Below, one piece after another: positions 25,790 through 33,959 of a DNA stretch of 64,000 bases (within the stretch, counting starts at the first letter, position 1; the number at the start of each line of letters is the position of its first letter). Source of the stretch: Bradyrhizobium symbiodeficiens (GTDB lineage: Bacteria; Pseudomonadota; Alphaproteobacteria; Rhizobiales; Xanthobacteraceae); assembly GCF_002266465.3 (NCBI RefSeq), contig NZ_CP029427.2, positions 5,768,501 through 5,832,500 of the forward strand, in the 5' to 3' direction. The notes under the pieces were generated by a model. It made no database searches. It was not told the origin of the DNA and saw only the letters and a list, made by a program, of their open reading frames with translations. A program made the translations under genes and the position numbers.

Positions 25790-26665
25790 TCACGGGATGT
25801 TCAGGCGCGGGTCGAGCGCGTCACGCAGGCCGTCACCGAGGAAGTTGAAGCTGGTCACGGCCAGCGTGATGGCGAGACCCGGCGCGATCGCGAGCCACGG
25901 CGAGCTGGTGAGATAGATCTGCGCGTTGTTGAGCATGTTGCCCCAGCTCGCCGCCGGCGGCTGGATGCCGTAGCCGAGATAGCTGACATAGGATTCCAGC
26001 AGGATCGCTTTCGCCACGTTCAGCGTCGCCGCCACCACGATCGGCGCGATTGCATTGGGCACGAGCTCGCGGAACATGATGCGCAGGTTCGACGACCCGA
26101 AGGCGAGTGCGGCGACGGCAAATTCTCGCTCGCGCAGCGAACGGACCTGGGCCTCGACGACGCGGGCTACGGCCATCCAGGCCGTCGCCGCGATCAGCAC
26201 GGTGGTGGTGACGAGGCCGGGCTCGGTGAGCGCTGCCAGCGCCAGCAGCAGGAAGATGGTCGGGAAGCACAGCACGGCATCGACGAACCGCATCAGCACC
26301 GCGCCGACCACGCCGCCATAGAAGCCGGCAAAAGCGCCGACGACGATGCCGACAGCCATCGCCATCACCATGGCGACGATGCCGATCGAAAGCGAGACGC
26401 GTCCACCCATCATCAGCCTCGCCAGCACGTCGCGGCCGAGCTCGTCGGTGCCGAGGATGTGCGCGCCGGAGAACGGCGGCGCGAACCGCTTCATGATGTC
26501 GATATAGGTGTCGTCGAACGGCAGCAGATACGGACCGAACGCCGAGCCGAGCACCAGCACCAGAATGATAACGGCGCCGGCAAGCGCCAGACGATGCCGG
26601 CGGAAACGCCGCCAGGCGGCCTGGCCGGGCGCGAGCTGGACGGTGGAGAGGGTTGCAGTCACCAT
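25790..26665 (-). CDS. ABC transporter permease, DppC type
   Basis: A 291-residue inner-membrane protein with about six transmembrane segments, the first at residues 29-50 (LALAGAVIILVLVLGSAFG). The N-terminal soluble part and the segment H-I-L-G-T-D-E-L-G-R-D-V-L-A-R-L-M-M-G-G-R are characteristic of OppC/DppC permeases. The EAA loop (ELVPNAIAPIVVAATLNVAKAIL) contacts the ATPase. It pairs with the permease encoded 3 bases upstream (26669-27619). Confidence 0.93.
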   Translation of the reverse strand: MVTATLSTVQLAPGQAAWRRFRRHRLALAGAVIILVLVLGSAFGPYLLPFDDTYIDIMKRFAPPFSGAHILGTDELGRDVLARLMMGGRVSLSIGIVAMVMAMAVGIVVGAFAGFYGGVVGAVLMRFVDAVLCFPTIFLLLALAALTEPGLVTTTVLIAATAWMAVARVVEAQVRSLREREFAVAALAFGSSNLRIMFRELVPNAIAPIVVAATLNVAKAILLESYVSYLGYGIQPPAASWGNMLNNAQIYLTSSPWLAIAPGLAITLAVTSFNFLGDGLRDALDPRLNIP

Positions 26666-26668
26666 CGC

Positions 26669-27619
26669 CTAGCCCACCCGGATGCGCGGATCGACGACGG
26701 CATAGAGGATGTCGGCGAGCAGCGAGCCGATCAGCACCATTGTCGCCGAAAACATCAGGATGCCCATCACCACGGGATAGTCGCGATAGCCGATCGAATC
26801 GAGGAACAGCCGTCCCATGCCGGGCCAGGTGAACACGGTCTCGGCCACCAGCGCGCCGCCGAGCAGCGTCGGAAACTGCAGGCCCGCGACCGTGATCATC
26901 GGCAGCAGCGCGTTACGCAACGCGTGCACGGTGAGGATACGCCATTCCGGTATGCCCTTGGCGCGCGCGGTGCGGATGTAGTCCTGGTTGATGACCTCGA
27001 GCATTGAGGAACGCATGAAGCGGCCCCACATCGCGGTCTCGACCAGCGCCAACACCATCGCCGGTGCGATCAGATGATGCAGCAGGTCGAGGAAGGAGCC
27101 GTCGCCGACGGTCTGCCGGTTGCCGGCCGGCAGCCAGCCGAGCTTGACCGAGAACACGTAGATGGTGACGAGGCCGAACCAGAAGGTCGGGATCGACAGC
27201 GCGATCATGGCACCGACGGTGGCGAGCGTGTCGAACAGCGAGTATCGCCTCAGCGCGCCCAGGATACCGATCCAGCAGCCCAGCAGCACCGCGATGATGG
27301 TCGCCGTCGCCATCAATTCCAGAGTGGCGCCGAGATGCGAGGAGATCACCGACAGCACCGGCTCGCCATCGCGATAGGACTTGCCCCAATCGCCCTTCAA
27401 CATGCGGCCGAACCAGTCGAAATACTGGATCGGCAGCGGCCGATCGAGCCCGAGCTGTTTGGTGACGCGGTCGAGATCTTCCTGCGTCATCTGCGCGGAG
27501 GCTGCGAATTGCGACAGCGGACCGCCGGGCGCCATGTGCAGGATGGCAAAGCCGATCGCGGACACGATCACCAGCAGCATGATCGCCTGTGTCAGGCGGT
27601 TGACGACGTATCGGGCCAT
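26669..27619 (-). CDS. ABC transporter permease, DppB type
   Basis: A 316-residue inner-membrane protein with about six transmembrane segments, beginning MARYVVNRLTQAIMLLVIVSA, as is usual for OppB/DppB. The large periplasmic loop near residues 30-100 (D-W-G-K-S-Y-R-D-G-E-P-V) and the EAA loop (A-L-R-N-A-L-L-P-M-I-T-V-A-G) are in place. It follows the binding-protein gene by 27 bases and precedes dppC by 3, so the operon is tightly packed. Confidence 0.93.
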   Translation of the reverse strand: MARYVVNRLTQAIMLLVIVSAIGFAILHMAPGGPLSQFAASAQMTQEDLDRVTKQLGLDRPLPIQYFDWFGRMLKGDWGKSYRDGEPVLSVISSHLGATLELMATATIIAVLLGCWIGILGALRRYSLFDTLATVGAMIALSIPTFWFGLVTIYVFSVKLGWLPAGNRQTVGDGSFLDLLHHLIAPAMVLALVETAMWGRFMRSSMLEVINQDYIRTARAKGIPEWRILTVHALRNALLPMITVAGLQFPTLLGGALVAETVFTWPGMGRLFLDSIGYRDYPVVMGILMFSATMVLIGSLLADILYAVVDPRIRVG

Positions 27620-27646
27620 CTCAGGCTGCCCAGCAAACCCTGTGCA

Positions 27647-29338
27647 TCAGGCCCAGTACCATTCGCGGATGTTCCAGCAGTTGATCGACATGTTGATGTT
27701 GGGCCGGAAACCCTGCAGCCCTTCCTTGACGCCTTCGGCGATGAAGCCCTGGAACAGCGGCAGGATGGCGAGGTCGTCGCGGATCAGCTTTTGCAGGTCG
27801 CCATAGGTGGTCTTGCGCTGCGCCTGCTCGAACTGCCTGGCGCCCTCGGCGAGGAGGCGATCCGCCTCAGGGTTCCGATATTGATAGGTGTTGTAGCCAC
27901 GGCCGCCCTTGGCGGGAATCGCGCCGGAGCCGAAGCGTGGCGTCACGTCGGGATCGCTGCCGAGCATGAAGTTGACGGAGACCAGCACCGAGTTGAATTT
28001 CGACTGCTGCCAGAAGTCGCCCCAGATCACCGCAGCCGGCATGTTGTTGACGCGCATCGCAGCACCGATCGCGCGCCAGTCCTGGATCAGGAGCTGCTGG
28101 GTCTGCTCGCGCACAGCATTGCCCGATGTCGTCGAGTTGGTGAATTCGAGCTTGACGCCGCCCTTCTCGCGCACGCCACCAGCGCCCCGAACCCACCCCG
28201 CCGCGTCGAGCAGTGCGTTGGCCTTGGCCGGATCGTATTTGTGCTGCGGCAGCCCCTGTTGGAACGACCAGGCCTGCTGCGGCACGAAACTCTCGGTCAG
28301 CCTCGGCAGGCCGTAGTTCAGCGCATCGATGATCGCCTGCTTGTTGATGCCGAGATACAGCGCCTCGCGCACCGTGCGGTCGGCGAACGGGCCGAACTCC
28401 AGATTGGGCGCGATGTGCTCGACCGAGGACGTCGAAGAGACGAAGATCTTGCGGCCTTTCAGCGTCTTCGCCTCCTGCACGAAGTTCGGCAGGATGCCTT
28501 GCAGGCCGGTGTAGTCGACCTGGCCGGTGCGGAACTGAGTGTAGAGGACGGTGAGGTCCGGAATGTATTTGAAGACCACGCGTTCGACGTAAGGGCCCTT
28601 GCCGTGATAGCCGGCATGGGCGTTCAACTGGATGTGGTCGCCCGGCACGCGCTCGCCCCAGCGGAACGGTCCGGTGCCGACCGGCGCGTTGTGGAACGGC
28701 GAGGCATTCGGATCGGTCACCTTCTCCAGGATGTGCTTGGGCACGATGAAGGTCAGCGCCGCCAGGATCGACATATAAGGCGAATAGGCCGTTTCCATGC
28801 GCCAATGGATCTCGTCGGGCGCGACGATCTTGATGTCCTTGACGAGGCTGTGTCCGACGCGACTGCGCGCACGGAAATCCGGTTTGTTGATCAGCTCAAG
28901 CGAGAACTTGACGTCCTCGGCCGTGAACGGCGTGCCGTCGTGCCACTTCACGTCACTGCGCAGCTTGATCTTCCAGGTCAGGCCGTCGGCCGACAGTCCG
29001 CCATTCTCGATGGTCGGGACTTCGCGCGCGAGGTCGGGGACGAACTTGCCGTCGGGCTCGATGTACCAGAGCGGCGAAAACACCTGCCACCAGATGCCCT
29101 GGTCGACCTCGATGCCGGGCATCAGGGGATGAAAGACGGTCGGCTCCTGCGACAGCGCCGCAATCACCTGTCCGCGCGGCTTGTCCGGCGGATTGGTTGG
29201 GCGTTCGGTCTGGGCAAAGGAGCTGCCTGAAAGCGTCCATCCTGCCGCGGCGCCAGCGCCGAGCTGAAAGAATTGTCGGCGATTCGGAATGCCGAGATGC
29301 AGTGCCCCAACGCCGAACTTGCCGGTGTCGTCTGCCAT
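27647..29338 (-). CDS. peptide-type ABC transporter substrate-binding protein with twin-arginine signal
   Basis: A 563-residue periplasmic binding protein (SBP_bac_5 fold) from the ATG at 29338. The export signal is of twin-arginine type (N-R-R-Q-F-F-Q-L-G-A-G-A-A-A-G-W), so it is likely folded before export. G-L-T-W-K-I-K-L-R-S-D-V-K-W-H-D-G-T-P is the family signature. It is the first gene of a six-gene operon and fixes the substrate: peptides, opines or related amines. The upstream start at 29359 would add a non-conserved segment before the Tat motif. Length agrees with Tat-exported members of the family. Confidence 0.92.
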   Translation of the reverse strand: MADDTGKFGVGALHLGIPNRRQFFQLGAGAAAGWTLSGSSFAQTERPTNPPDKPRGQVIAALSQEPTVFHPLMPGIEVDQGIWWQVFSPLWYIEPDGKFVPDLAREVPTIENGGLSADGLTWKIKLRSDVKWHDGTPFTAEDVKFSLELINKPDFRARSRVGHSLVKDIKIVAPDEIHWRMETAYSPYMSILAALTFIVPKHILEKVTDPNASPFHNAPVGTGPFRWGERVPGDHIQLNAHAGYHGKGPYVERVVFKYIPDLTVLYTQFRTGQVDYTGLQGILPNFVQEAKTLKGRKIFVSSTSSVEHIAPNLEFGPFADRTVREALYLGINKQAIIDALNYGLPRLTESFVPQQAWSFQQGLPQHKYDPAKANALLDAAGWVRGAGGVREKGGVKLEFTNSTTSGNAVREQTQQLLIQDWRAIGAAMRVNNMPAAVIWGDFWQQSKFNSVLVSVNFMLGSDPDVTPRFGSGAIPAKGGRGYNTYQYRNPEADRLLAEGARQFEQAQRKTTYGDLQKLIRDDLAILPLFQGFIAEGVKEGLQGFRPNINMSINCWNIREWYWA

Positions 29339-29433
29339 GACCACTCTCCGTTGTCGCACGCGGCACCGTCTCCCGCGCCCCCGAAAACCCCGGCAAAGGG
29401 ACAGGAGTGGGCTTTAGTGCTTCTAAATTTTTC

Positions 29434-29469
29434 AGTCAAAATTTCATCATGACTAAATACAGCTGTCAA
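29434..29469 (-). promoter_or_regulatory. probable promoter and operator of the six-gene importer operon
   Basis: On the minus strand TTGACA (29469-29464) is followed after 17 bases by TGAAAT (29446-29441), so transcription would begin near 29434, about 95 bases before the binding-protein ATG. An inverted repeat AGTCA-N11-TGACT (29434-29454) is centred on the -10 box. The XRE-cupin regulator gene is divergent just to the right, so this is a natural place for it to bind. The promoter is seen in sequence; the operator role is inference. Confidence 0.65.
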
Positions 29470-29558
29470 TCACATTGCTAGTATGCGCCACTTTTTCACT
29501 CCGACTGAAGCCCGGCCCGATGCGGCCCTGCGCTGAAAATGATGCATGGGAGAGCGAC

Positions 29559-30191
29559 ATGGATGGTCGCGGCGATACGAGTAGTCCGAAGGACGCCCCG
29601 ATGATCGAGCCGGACGATACGGTCGACCAGCGCCTCGGCGAGACCGTGCGGCTGCTGCGTCAGCGCGCGGGTTTCTCCATCCAGGACGTCGCCAACAAGA
29701 CCGGCCTGTCCACCGGCATGATCAGCCAGCTCGAACGCGCGCGCGCCATGCCGTCGATACGGACGCTGCGCCTGCTCAGCATCGCGCTCGACGTTCCCAT
29801 CTCGTACTTCTTCGAGACCAGCGATCCCGCCGACGTGCAGCGCTATATCGTGCGCAAGAACAGCCGGCGGCTGCTGCGGCTCACTGCCAGCGGCGTCGTC
29901 AAGGAAGCGCTGACGCCGGCGGACAAAGGCCAGCTCGAGCTTTACGAGCTCACGCTCAATCCCGGCGCCTCCTCCGGCACCGACTTCCTGCAGCACACCG
30001 GCGAGAAGGCGGGCTACATCCTCTCCGGCAGCCTGCGGCTGTGGCTCGACAACCAGGCCCATGTGCTGGAAGCCGGCGACAGCTTCCGCTTTCCGAGCAC
30101 CGTGCCGCACATGTTCGACAACCCGACCCAGCAGGTCGCGCGCGCGATCTGGGTGACGACGCTGCGCCAGACCGATTCGCCCGCAGGTTGA
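29559..30191 (+). CDS. XRE-type helix-turn-helix regulator with C-terminal cupin domain
   Basis: A 210-residue DNA-binding protein from the ATG at 29559, preceded by GGGAGAG. The N-terminal HTH (about 26-80) is VRLLRQRAGFSIQDVANKTG followed by L-S-T-G-M-I-S-Q-L-E. The C-terminal cupin (about 115-205) has L-N-P-G-A-S-S-G ... H-T-G-E-K-A-G-Y-I-L-S-G-S, the small-molecule sensing barrel of PuuR-like regulators. Members often repress amine or amino-acid use genes and release on ligand. It is divergent from the six-gene importer operon, which it probably controls. The longer frame from 29475 is less likely. Confidence 0.88.
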   Translation: MDGRGDTSSPKDAPMIEPDDTVDQRLGETVRLLRQRAGFSIQDVANKTGLSTGMISQLERARAMPSIRTLRLLSIALDVPISYFFETSDPADVQRYIVRKNSRRLLRLTASGVVKEALTPADKGQLELYELTLNPGASSGTDFLQHTGEKAGYILSGSLRLWLDNQAHVLEAGDSFRFPSTVPHMFDNPTQQVARAIWVTTLRQTDSPAG

Positions 30192-30320
30192 ACCGCTGCC
30201 GCCCGGTACCGCCGGAAATTGCCCTCGACGCCGCCCCATTGAATCTGTAGCTCACGTGAGACCGGAGTCATCTGCCGGGCGGACGTGGGGGTCCGTACCG
30301 GACGTCGTTGGTGGGAGACC

Positions 30321-32183
30321 ATGAGACCCAGGGGGCTTCTGACACTCGCGATGGCTACACAGGTCGTCGTGACCGCGGCGGCCCTCTTCGCCTCCTATGC
30401 CGTGTCCGGACCCGGGTTCGGCATCGCCCAGGTCGCAGCCCTCATCGCAAGCGCCGCCGTTGCCGTTGTGCTCGTGCGCCTCTGCACGCGAGCGATCGAG
30501 ACGTCAGAGGACAGGCGCGCCGCCACGCAATCGGCCGAGTTGGCGCAGGCCCGCAGCGACAGCGCGCAGATGATGCAAGCCGTCATCAAGACCGCGCTCG
30601 ATGCCTTCATTCAGATCGACGACAGCGGCGCCGTGCTGGAGTGGAGCTTTCAGGCCGAGGCCCTGACCGGATGGACGCGCCAGGAGGCGCTCGGTTCCGA
30701 CGTCGTCGACCTCCTCGTCGCCGAGCCGCTGCGCGACGGCTTCAGGCAACGCATGGCGCGGCTGGTTCCGGAATTGTCGGGCGCGCCAGCCGGCATCCGC
30801 TTCGAGCTCACCCTGGTCCACAGGAACGGCGACAGGATCCTGGCCGAGGCGTCCAGCACGGTGTTGCGGCTGGGCGGACGCGTCATCGTCAACACCTTCG
30901 TCAGGGATATCACCCGGAAGCGCGCGGCCGAGGAGCAGTTGGTGCAGTCCCAGAAGATGGAGGCGGTCGGGCAGCTCACCGGCGGTATCGCGCACGAATT
31001 CAACAACATGCTCACGGTGATCACAGGCACGATCGAGATCCTCGCCGACGCCGTCAGGGACAACCCGCCGCTTGCGACCATCACCAAGCTGATCAGCGAG
31101 GCCGCCGATCGCGGCGCTGCTCTGACGTCGAGCCTGTTGTCCTTTGCCCGCAAGCAGGCGCTGCAGCCGGCCGAGATCGACGTCAACCAATTGCTCGAAG
31201 AGCTCGCCAAGCTGCTGCTGGCAACCTTCGACAAGAAGATCGAGATCGTCACCCGGCTCGACCGCAACGTCTGGCTCGCCTACGCCGACCGCGGCCAGCT
31301 GAGCTCGGCACTGCTCAACCTCGCCATCAACGCCCGCGACGCCATGCTGGACGGCGGCAGACTGACCCTGACGACGCGCAACGTCGTGTTCGGCGTGCGC
31401 GAGGCGGTCGCGGTCGGCGCCGGCTATGCCGGCGACTATGTCGAGATCGAGATCGCCGATGACGGCAGCGGCATTCCCCAGGCCATCCTGGAGCGGATCT
31501 TCGATCCGTTCTTCTCGACGAAGGAGGTCGGCAAGGGCACGGGGCTCGGGCTCAGCATGGTGTTCGGCTTCGTCAAGCAGTCCGGCGGCGGCATCAAGGT
31601 CGCCTCCGAAGAAGGACGCGGCACCATCTTCACACTCTATTTGCCGAAGGCGGAGGTGAGCGCGCTGCGCCCGACCGGCTATGACGACCGCAAGATCGTG
31701 GGGGGCAAAGAAACCGTGCTCTGCGTCGAGGACGACCGCGACGTCCGCCACTACGTCACGGTCCAGCTCGAAGGCCTCGGCTACAAGGTCATCCCGGCCG
31801 CCAATGCGACCGAGGCGCTCGCAATTGCGGCCGAAGGCACGCCGTTCGACCTGCTCTTCACCGACATCGTGATGGCCGGCGGCATGAACGGACGCGAGCT
31901 CGCCGAACAGATGGTGGCGGCGCGCCCCTCTTTGCGGGTCCTGTTCACCTCGGGCTACGCCTACGATTCGCTGCACACGCAGGGCCGCGCCACCATGGGC
32001 GCACCGCTCTTGAGAAAGCCCTACCGCAAGGCCGAACTCGCCCGCATGCTGCGCCGCTGCCTCGACACCGCCGTCGATTCCGCCGGCGACGCGATCCCGA
32101 CGCCCTATTCGGTGCAGGCGGATGTCGAGGCATTCCTGCGCAGGCAGGCGGCGGAGGACGACGCGACGCGATCGCGGAAATAG
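30321..32183 (+). CDS. hybrid sensor histidine kinase with PAS and receiver domains
   Basis: A 620-residue inner-membrane protein from the ATG at 30321, preceded by GGTGGGAGACC. Two transmembrane segments (about 8-28 and 34-54) enclose almost no periplasmic loop, so it senses within the membrane or cytosol. A PAS domain (about 85-195) is followed by HisKA with the phospho-accepting His225 (GGIAHEFNNML), an HATPase domain (N-box LAINARDAM, G-boxes DDGSGIP and GTGLGLSM) and a receiver domain with phospho-acceptor D515 (LLFTDIVM). No separate response regulator is adjacent, so output may go through a phosphotransferase elsewhere. An AraC gene converges on it but is not of response-regulator type. 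Confidence 0.93.
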   Translation: MRPRGLLTLAMATQVVVTAAALFASYAVSGPGFGIAQVAALIASAAVAVVLVRLCTRAIETSEDRRAATQSAELAQARSDSAQMMQAVIKTALDAFIQIDDSGAVLEWSFQAEALTGWTRQEALGSDVVDLLVAEPLRDGFRQRMARLVPELSGAPAGIRFELTLVHRNGDRILAEASSTVLRLGGRVIVNTFVRDITRKRAAEEQLVQSQKMEAVGQLTGGIAHEFNNMLTVITGTIEILADAVRDNPPLATITKLISEAADRGAALTSSLLSFARKQALQPAEIDVNQLLEELAKLLLATFDKKIEIVTRLDRNVWLAYADRGQLSSALLNLAINARDAMLDGGRLTLTTRNVVFGVREAVAVGAGYAGDYVEIEIADDGSGIPQAILERIFDPFFSTKEVGKGTGLGLSMVFGFVKQSGGGIKVASEEGRGTIFTLYLPKAEVSALRPTGYDDRKIVGGKETVLCVEDDRDVRHYVTVQLEGLGYKVIPAANATEALAIAAEGTPFDLLFTDIVMAGGMNGRELAEQMVAARPSLRVLFTSGYAYDSLHTQGRATMGAPLLRKPYRKAELARMLRRCLDTAVDSAGDAIPTPYSVQADVEAFLRRQAAEDDATRSRK

Positions 32184-32193
32184 CTATCTCGCC

Positions 32194-33219
32194 TCAGCTC
32201 ATCCGCCGCCGGAGCGTCGCCGACGGCGTCTCGCCGAATTTTTCGCGATAGGCGCCGGCCATGCGGCCGAGATGGGTAAAGCCGAGGTCGAAGGCGATGT
32301 CGGTGATGGAGGCATCGGGCGATCCTTGCGCGAGGCGGCCGTGGAGCTCGGCGAGGCGCATATCGAGCAGCATCTGCGAGATCGACAGGCCGAAGTGACG
32401 ACGGAAGCCGAGCTGCAGCGCGCGGATGCCGATGCCGGAGGCGCAGGCGAGCTGCGCGAGATCGAGCGGCTCGCCGGCATTGTCGGCGAGATGGTCGCGC
32501 GCCGTGCGGAGCGCGCGCGGCAGCCGCTCGGCCTGCCCGGAGAACGTTTGAATAGCATCCGACAGGCCATGGCGCTGGCCGTTGAGCAGGCGATCGAGCA
32601 GCAGCTCCCGCCAATCGGCCATCGCGACCGCCGACAGCCGGCCGGAAGGGCTGAGACGCTCGGCGAGCATCATCAGCTCGGCGAGGCTGGTTCGCAGCGC
32701 CCGCCCGGCCGGCGCGTCCAAATCGATCATTGGATCGAACTCGACCGTGCCTGACACCCTGCCGGACAGCGCTGCGGCGCGCTGCTCGACCATGCGGCGG
32801 TCGAACAGCAGGATCGCCTGCGCGCAGTCACGCCACATCATCCGGGTCGGGATCGTCGGCGACAGTAGCGACGCCGTCCGCCCCGGCACCGCCTCGAGCT
32901 CGGTCGTGCCGGCGCGAATATAGGCCGAGCCGGCGAGCGGGACTTGCACCAGGAAGAAGCGCTCGAGGCAGCCGGGGTCGATGCCGACCGATCCGCCATA
33001 GGCGACGTAGTTGATGGAAAAGCCGTCGAAGCCGGCGCAATTATGCCGGGCGGAGAAGCCGGAGGCGCGCAGCCGTGCCGGCTTGAGATCGTGCGGGCAG
33101 AAGATGCGACCGATCTGGTCGGCCGCCTCGTCGACATCGTCGGTGGTGACGCGGGCGAAATCCGCGAGCCGTTCGGCCGCGGGCGTCCTTGCGCTCATTT
33201 CCAGCACGGCTGCGGACAT
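32194..33219 (-). CDS. AraC-family transcription regulator (AraC_binding_2 sensor domain)
   Basis: A 341-residue DNA-binding protein. The N-terminal half (about 20-200) resembles the AraC_binding_2 ligand domain of AndR/FeaR-type activators (G-F-D-G-F-S-I-N-Y-V-A-Y-G, F-F-L-V-Q-V-P-L-A-G). The C-terminal double HTH (about 240-340) is L-D-L-A-Q-L-A-C-A-S-G-I-G-I-R-A-L-Q and I-T-D-I-A-F-D-L-G-F-T-H-L-G-R. Such regulators usually activate aromatic or amine degradation. It is divergent from the cupin gene at 33409, with a 189-base spacer, so it may control the cupin and monooxygenase genes. Confidence 0.9.
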   Translation of the reverse strand: MSAAVLEMSARTPAAERLADFARVTTDDVDEAADQIGRIFCPHDLKPARLRASGFSARHNCAGFDGFSINYVAYGGSVGIDPGCLERFFLVQVPLAGSAYIRAGTTELEAVPGRTASLLSPTIPTRMMWRDCAQAILLFDRRMVEQRAAALSGRVSGTVEFDPMIDLDAPAGRALRTSLAELMMLAERLSPSGRLSAVAMADWRELLLDRLLNGQRHGLSDAIQTFSGQAERLPRALRTARDHLADNAGEPLDLAQLACASGIGIRALQLGFRRHFGLSISQMLLDMRLAELHGRLAQGSPDASITDIAFDLGFTHLGRMAGAYREKFGETPSATLRRRMS

Positions 33220-33408
33220 GGTCGACCACGCTTCGCGTCACGGAATTGCTTTAAGCCTATAATAATTCCCCGGACACGGAAAGGGCGGCGTCGGCAAAAT
33301 CGTCATGCTGCACGGCAGCAGGCGCTTCGCGGATTCGTTTAGCGGATAGACAGGCGCCCCTTTGATGGCCGAAGCTCCAACCTCGCCGGAATCCAATGGG
33401 AGCATGCG

Positions 33409-33858
33409 ATGACTGCACTCGAAAAAGGCATTACCGCTAACGGCACGGGCTATGGCGGCAAGAGCTGGAACATCCTGGGCCAGGTCTATTTCCCCAAGGC
33501 CGTCACCGACTCCACCTTCGCGTTCGAGACCAACAGCGACCCCGGCCAGTTCGTGCCGGTGCACATCCATCCGACCCAGGACGAGTTCATCCTGGTGCAG
33601 GAAGGCACGCTTGACCTCAAGCTCGACGGCAAATGGGTCAAGGCTCACGCCGGCGATCTCGTGCGCCTGCCGCGCGGCATTCCGCACGGCTATTTCAACA
33701 AGTCCGACAAGCCGGCCCGCGCGCTGTTCTGGGTCTCGCCGATGCAGAAGCTGGAGGCGCTGTTCGAGCAGCTGCACAATCTGACCGACCCTGCCGAGGT
33801 CGTGCGCATCTCGGCGCTGCACGAGGTCGATTTCCTGCCGCCCGAGGCCAACGACTAG
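33409..33858 (+). CDS. small cupin-domain protein
   Basis: A 149-residue cytosolic protein with one cupin barrel. Motif 1 is H-I-H-P-T-Q-D-E-F-I-L-V-Q-E-G and motif 2 L-P-R-G-I-P-H-G-Y-F-N, giving a full set of metal-binding His/Glu residues, so it is a metal cupin rather than a pure binding domain. GGGAGC ahead of the ATG is the ribosome site. It precedes a flavin monooxygenase gene by 101 bases; a dioxygenase or isomerase role on the same pathway is possible. It could equally be a small-molecule sensor. Confidence 0.87.
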   Translation: MTALEKGITANGTGYGGKSWNILGQVYFPKAVTDSTFAFETNSDPGQFVPVHIHPTQDEFILVQEGTLDLKLDGKWVKAHAGDLVRLPRGIPHGYFNKSDKPARALFWVSPMQKLEALFEQLHNLTDPAEVVRISALHEVDFLPPEAND

Positions 33859-33959
33859 CCTCTTCGTCCATCTTCATCGGCTTGCAGCACCGCCGGCCGC
33901 ACCTTGCGGCCGAACGAGGCCGCTTGCGCGCGAAACACACATCGATTGCGAGCAATCCC

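Noticed and set aside
27074..29230. 718-codon open frame antisense to the importer operon
   Set aside because: Arg/Asp/Leu-rich shadow spanning two genes on the other strand; no recognisable domain or start site.
33258..33263. Perfect TATAAT in the AraC-cupin spacer
   Set aside because: No acceptable -35 box lies 16 to 18 bases upstream, and alphaproteobacterial promoters are degenerate; chance in an AT-richer patch.
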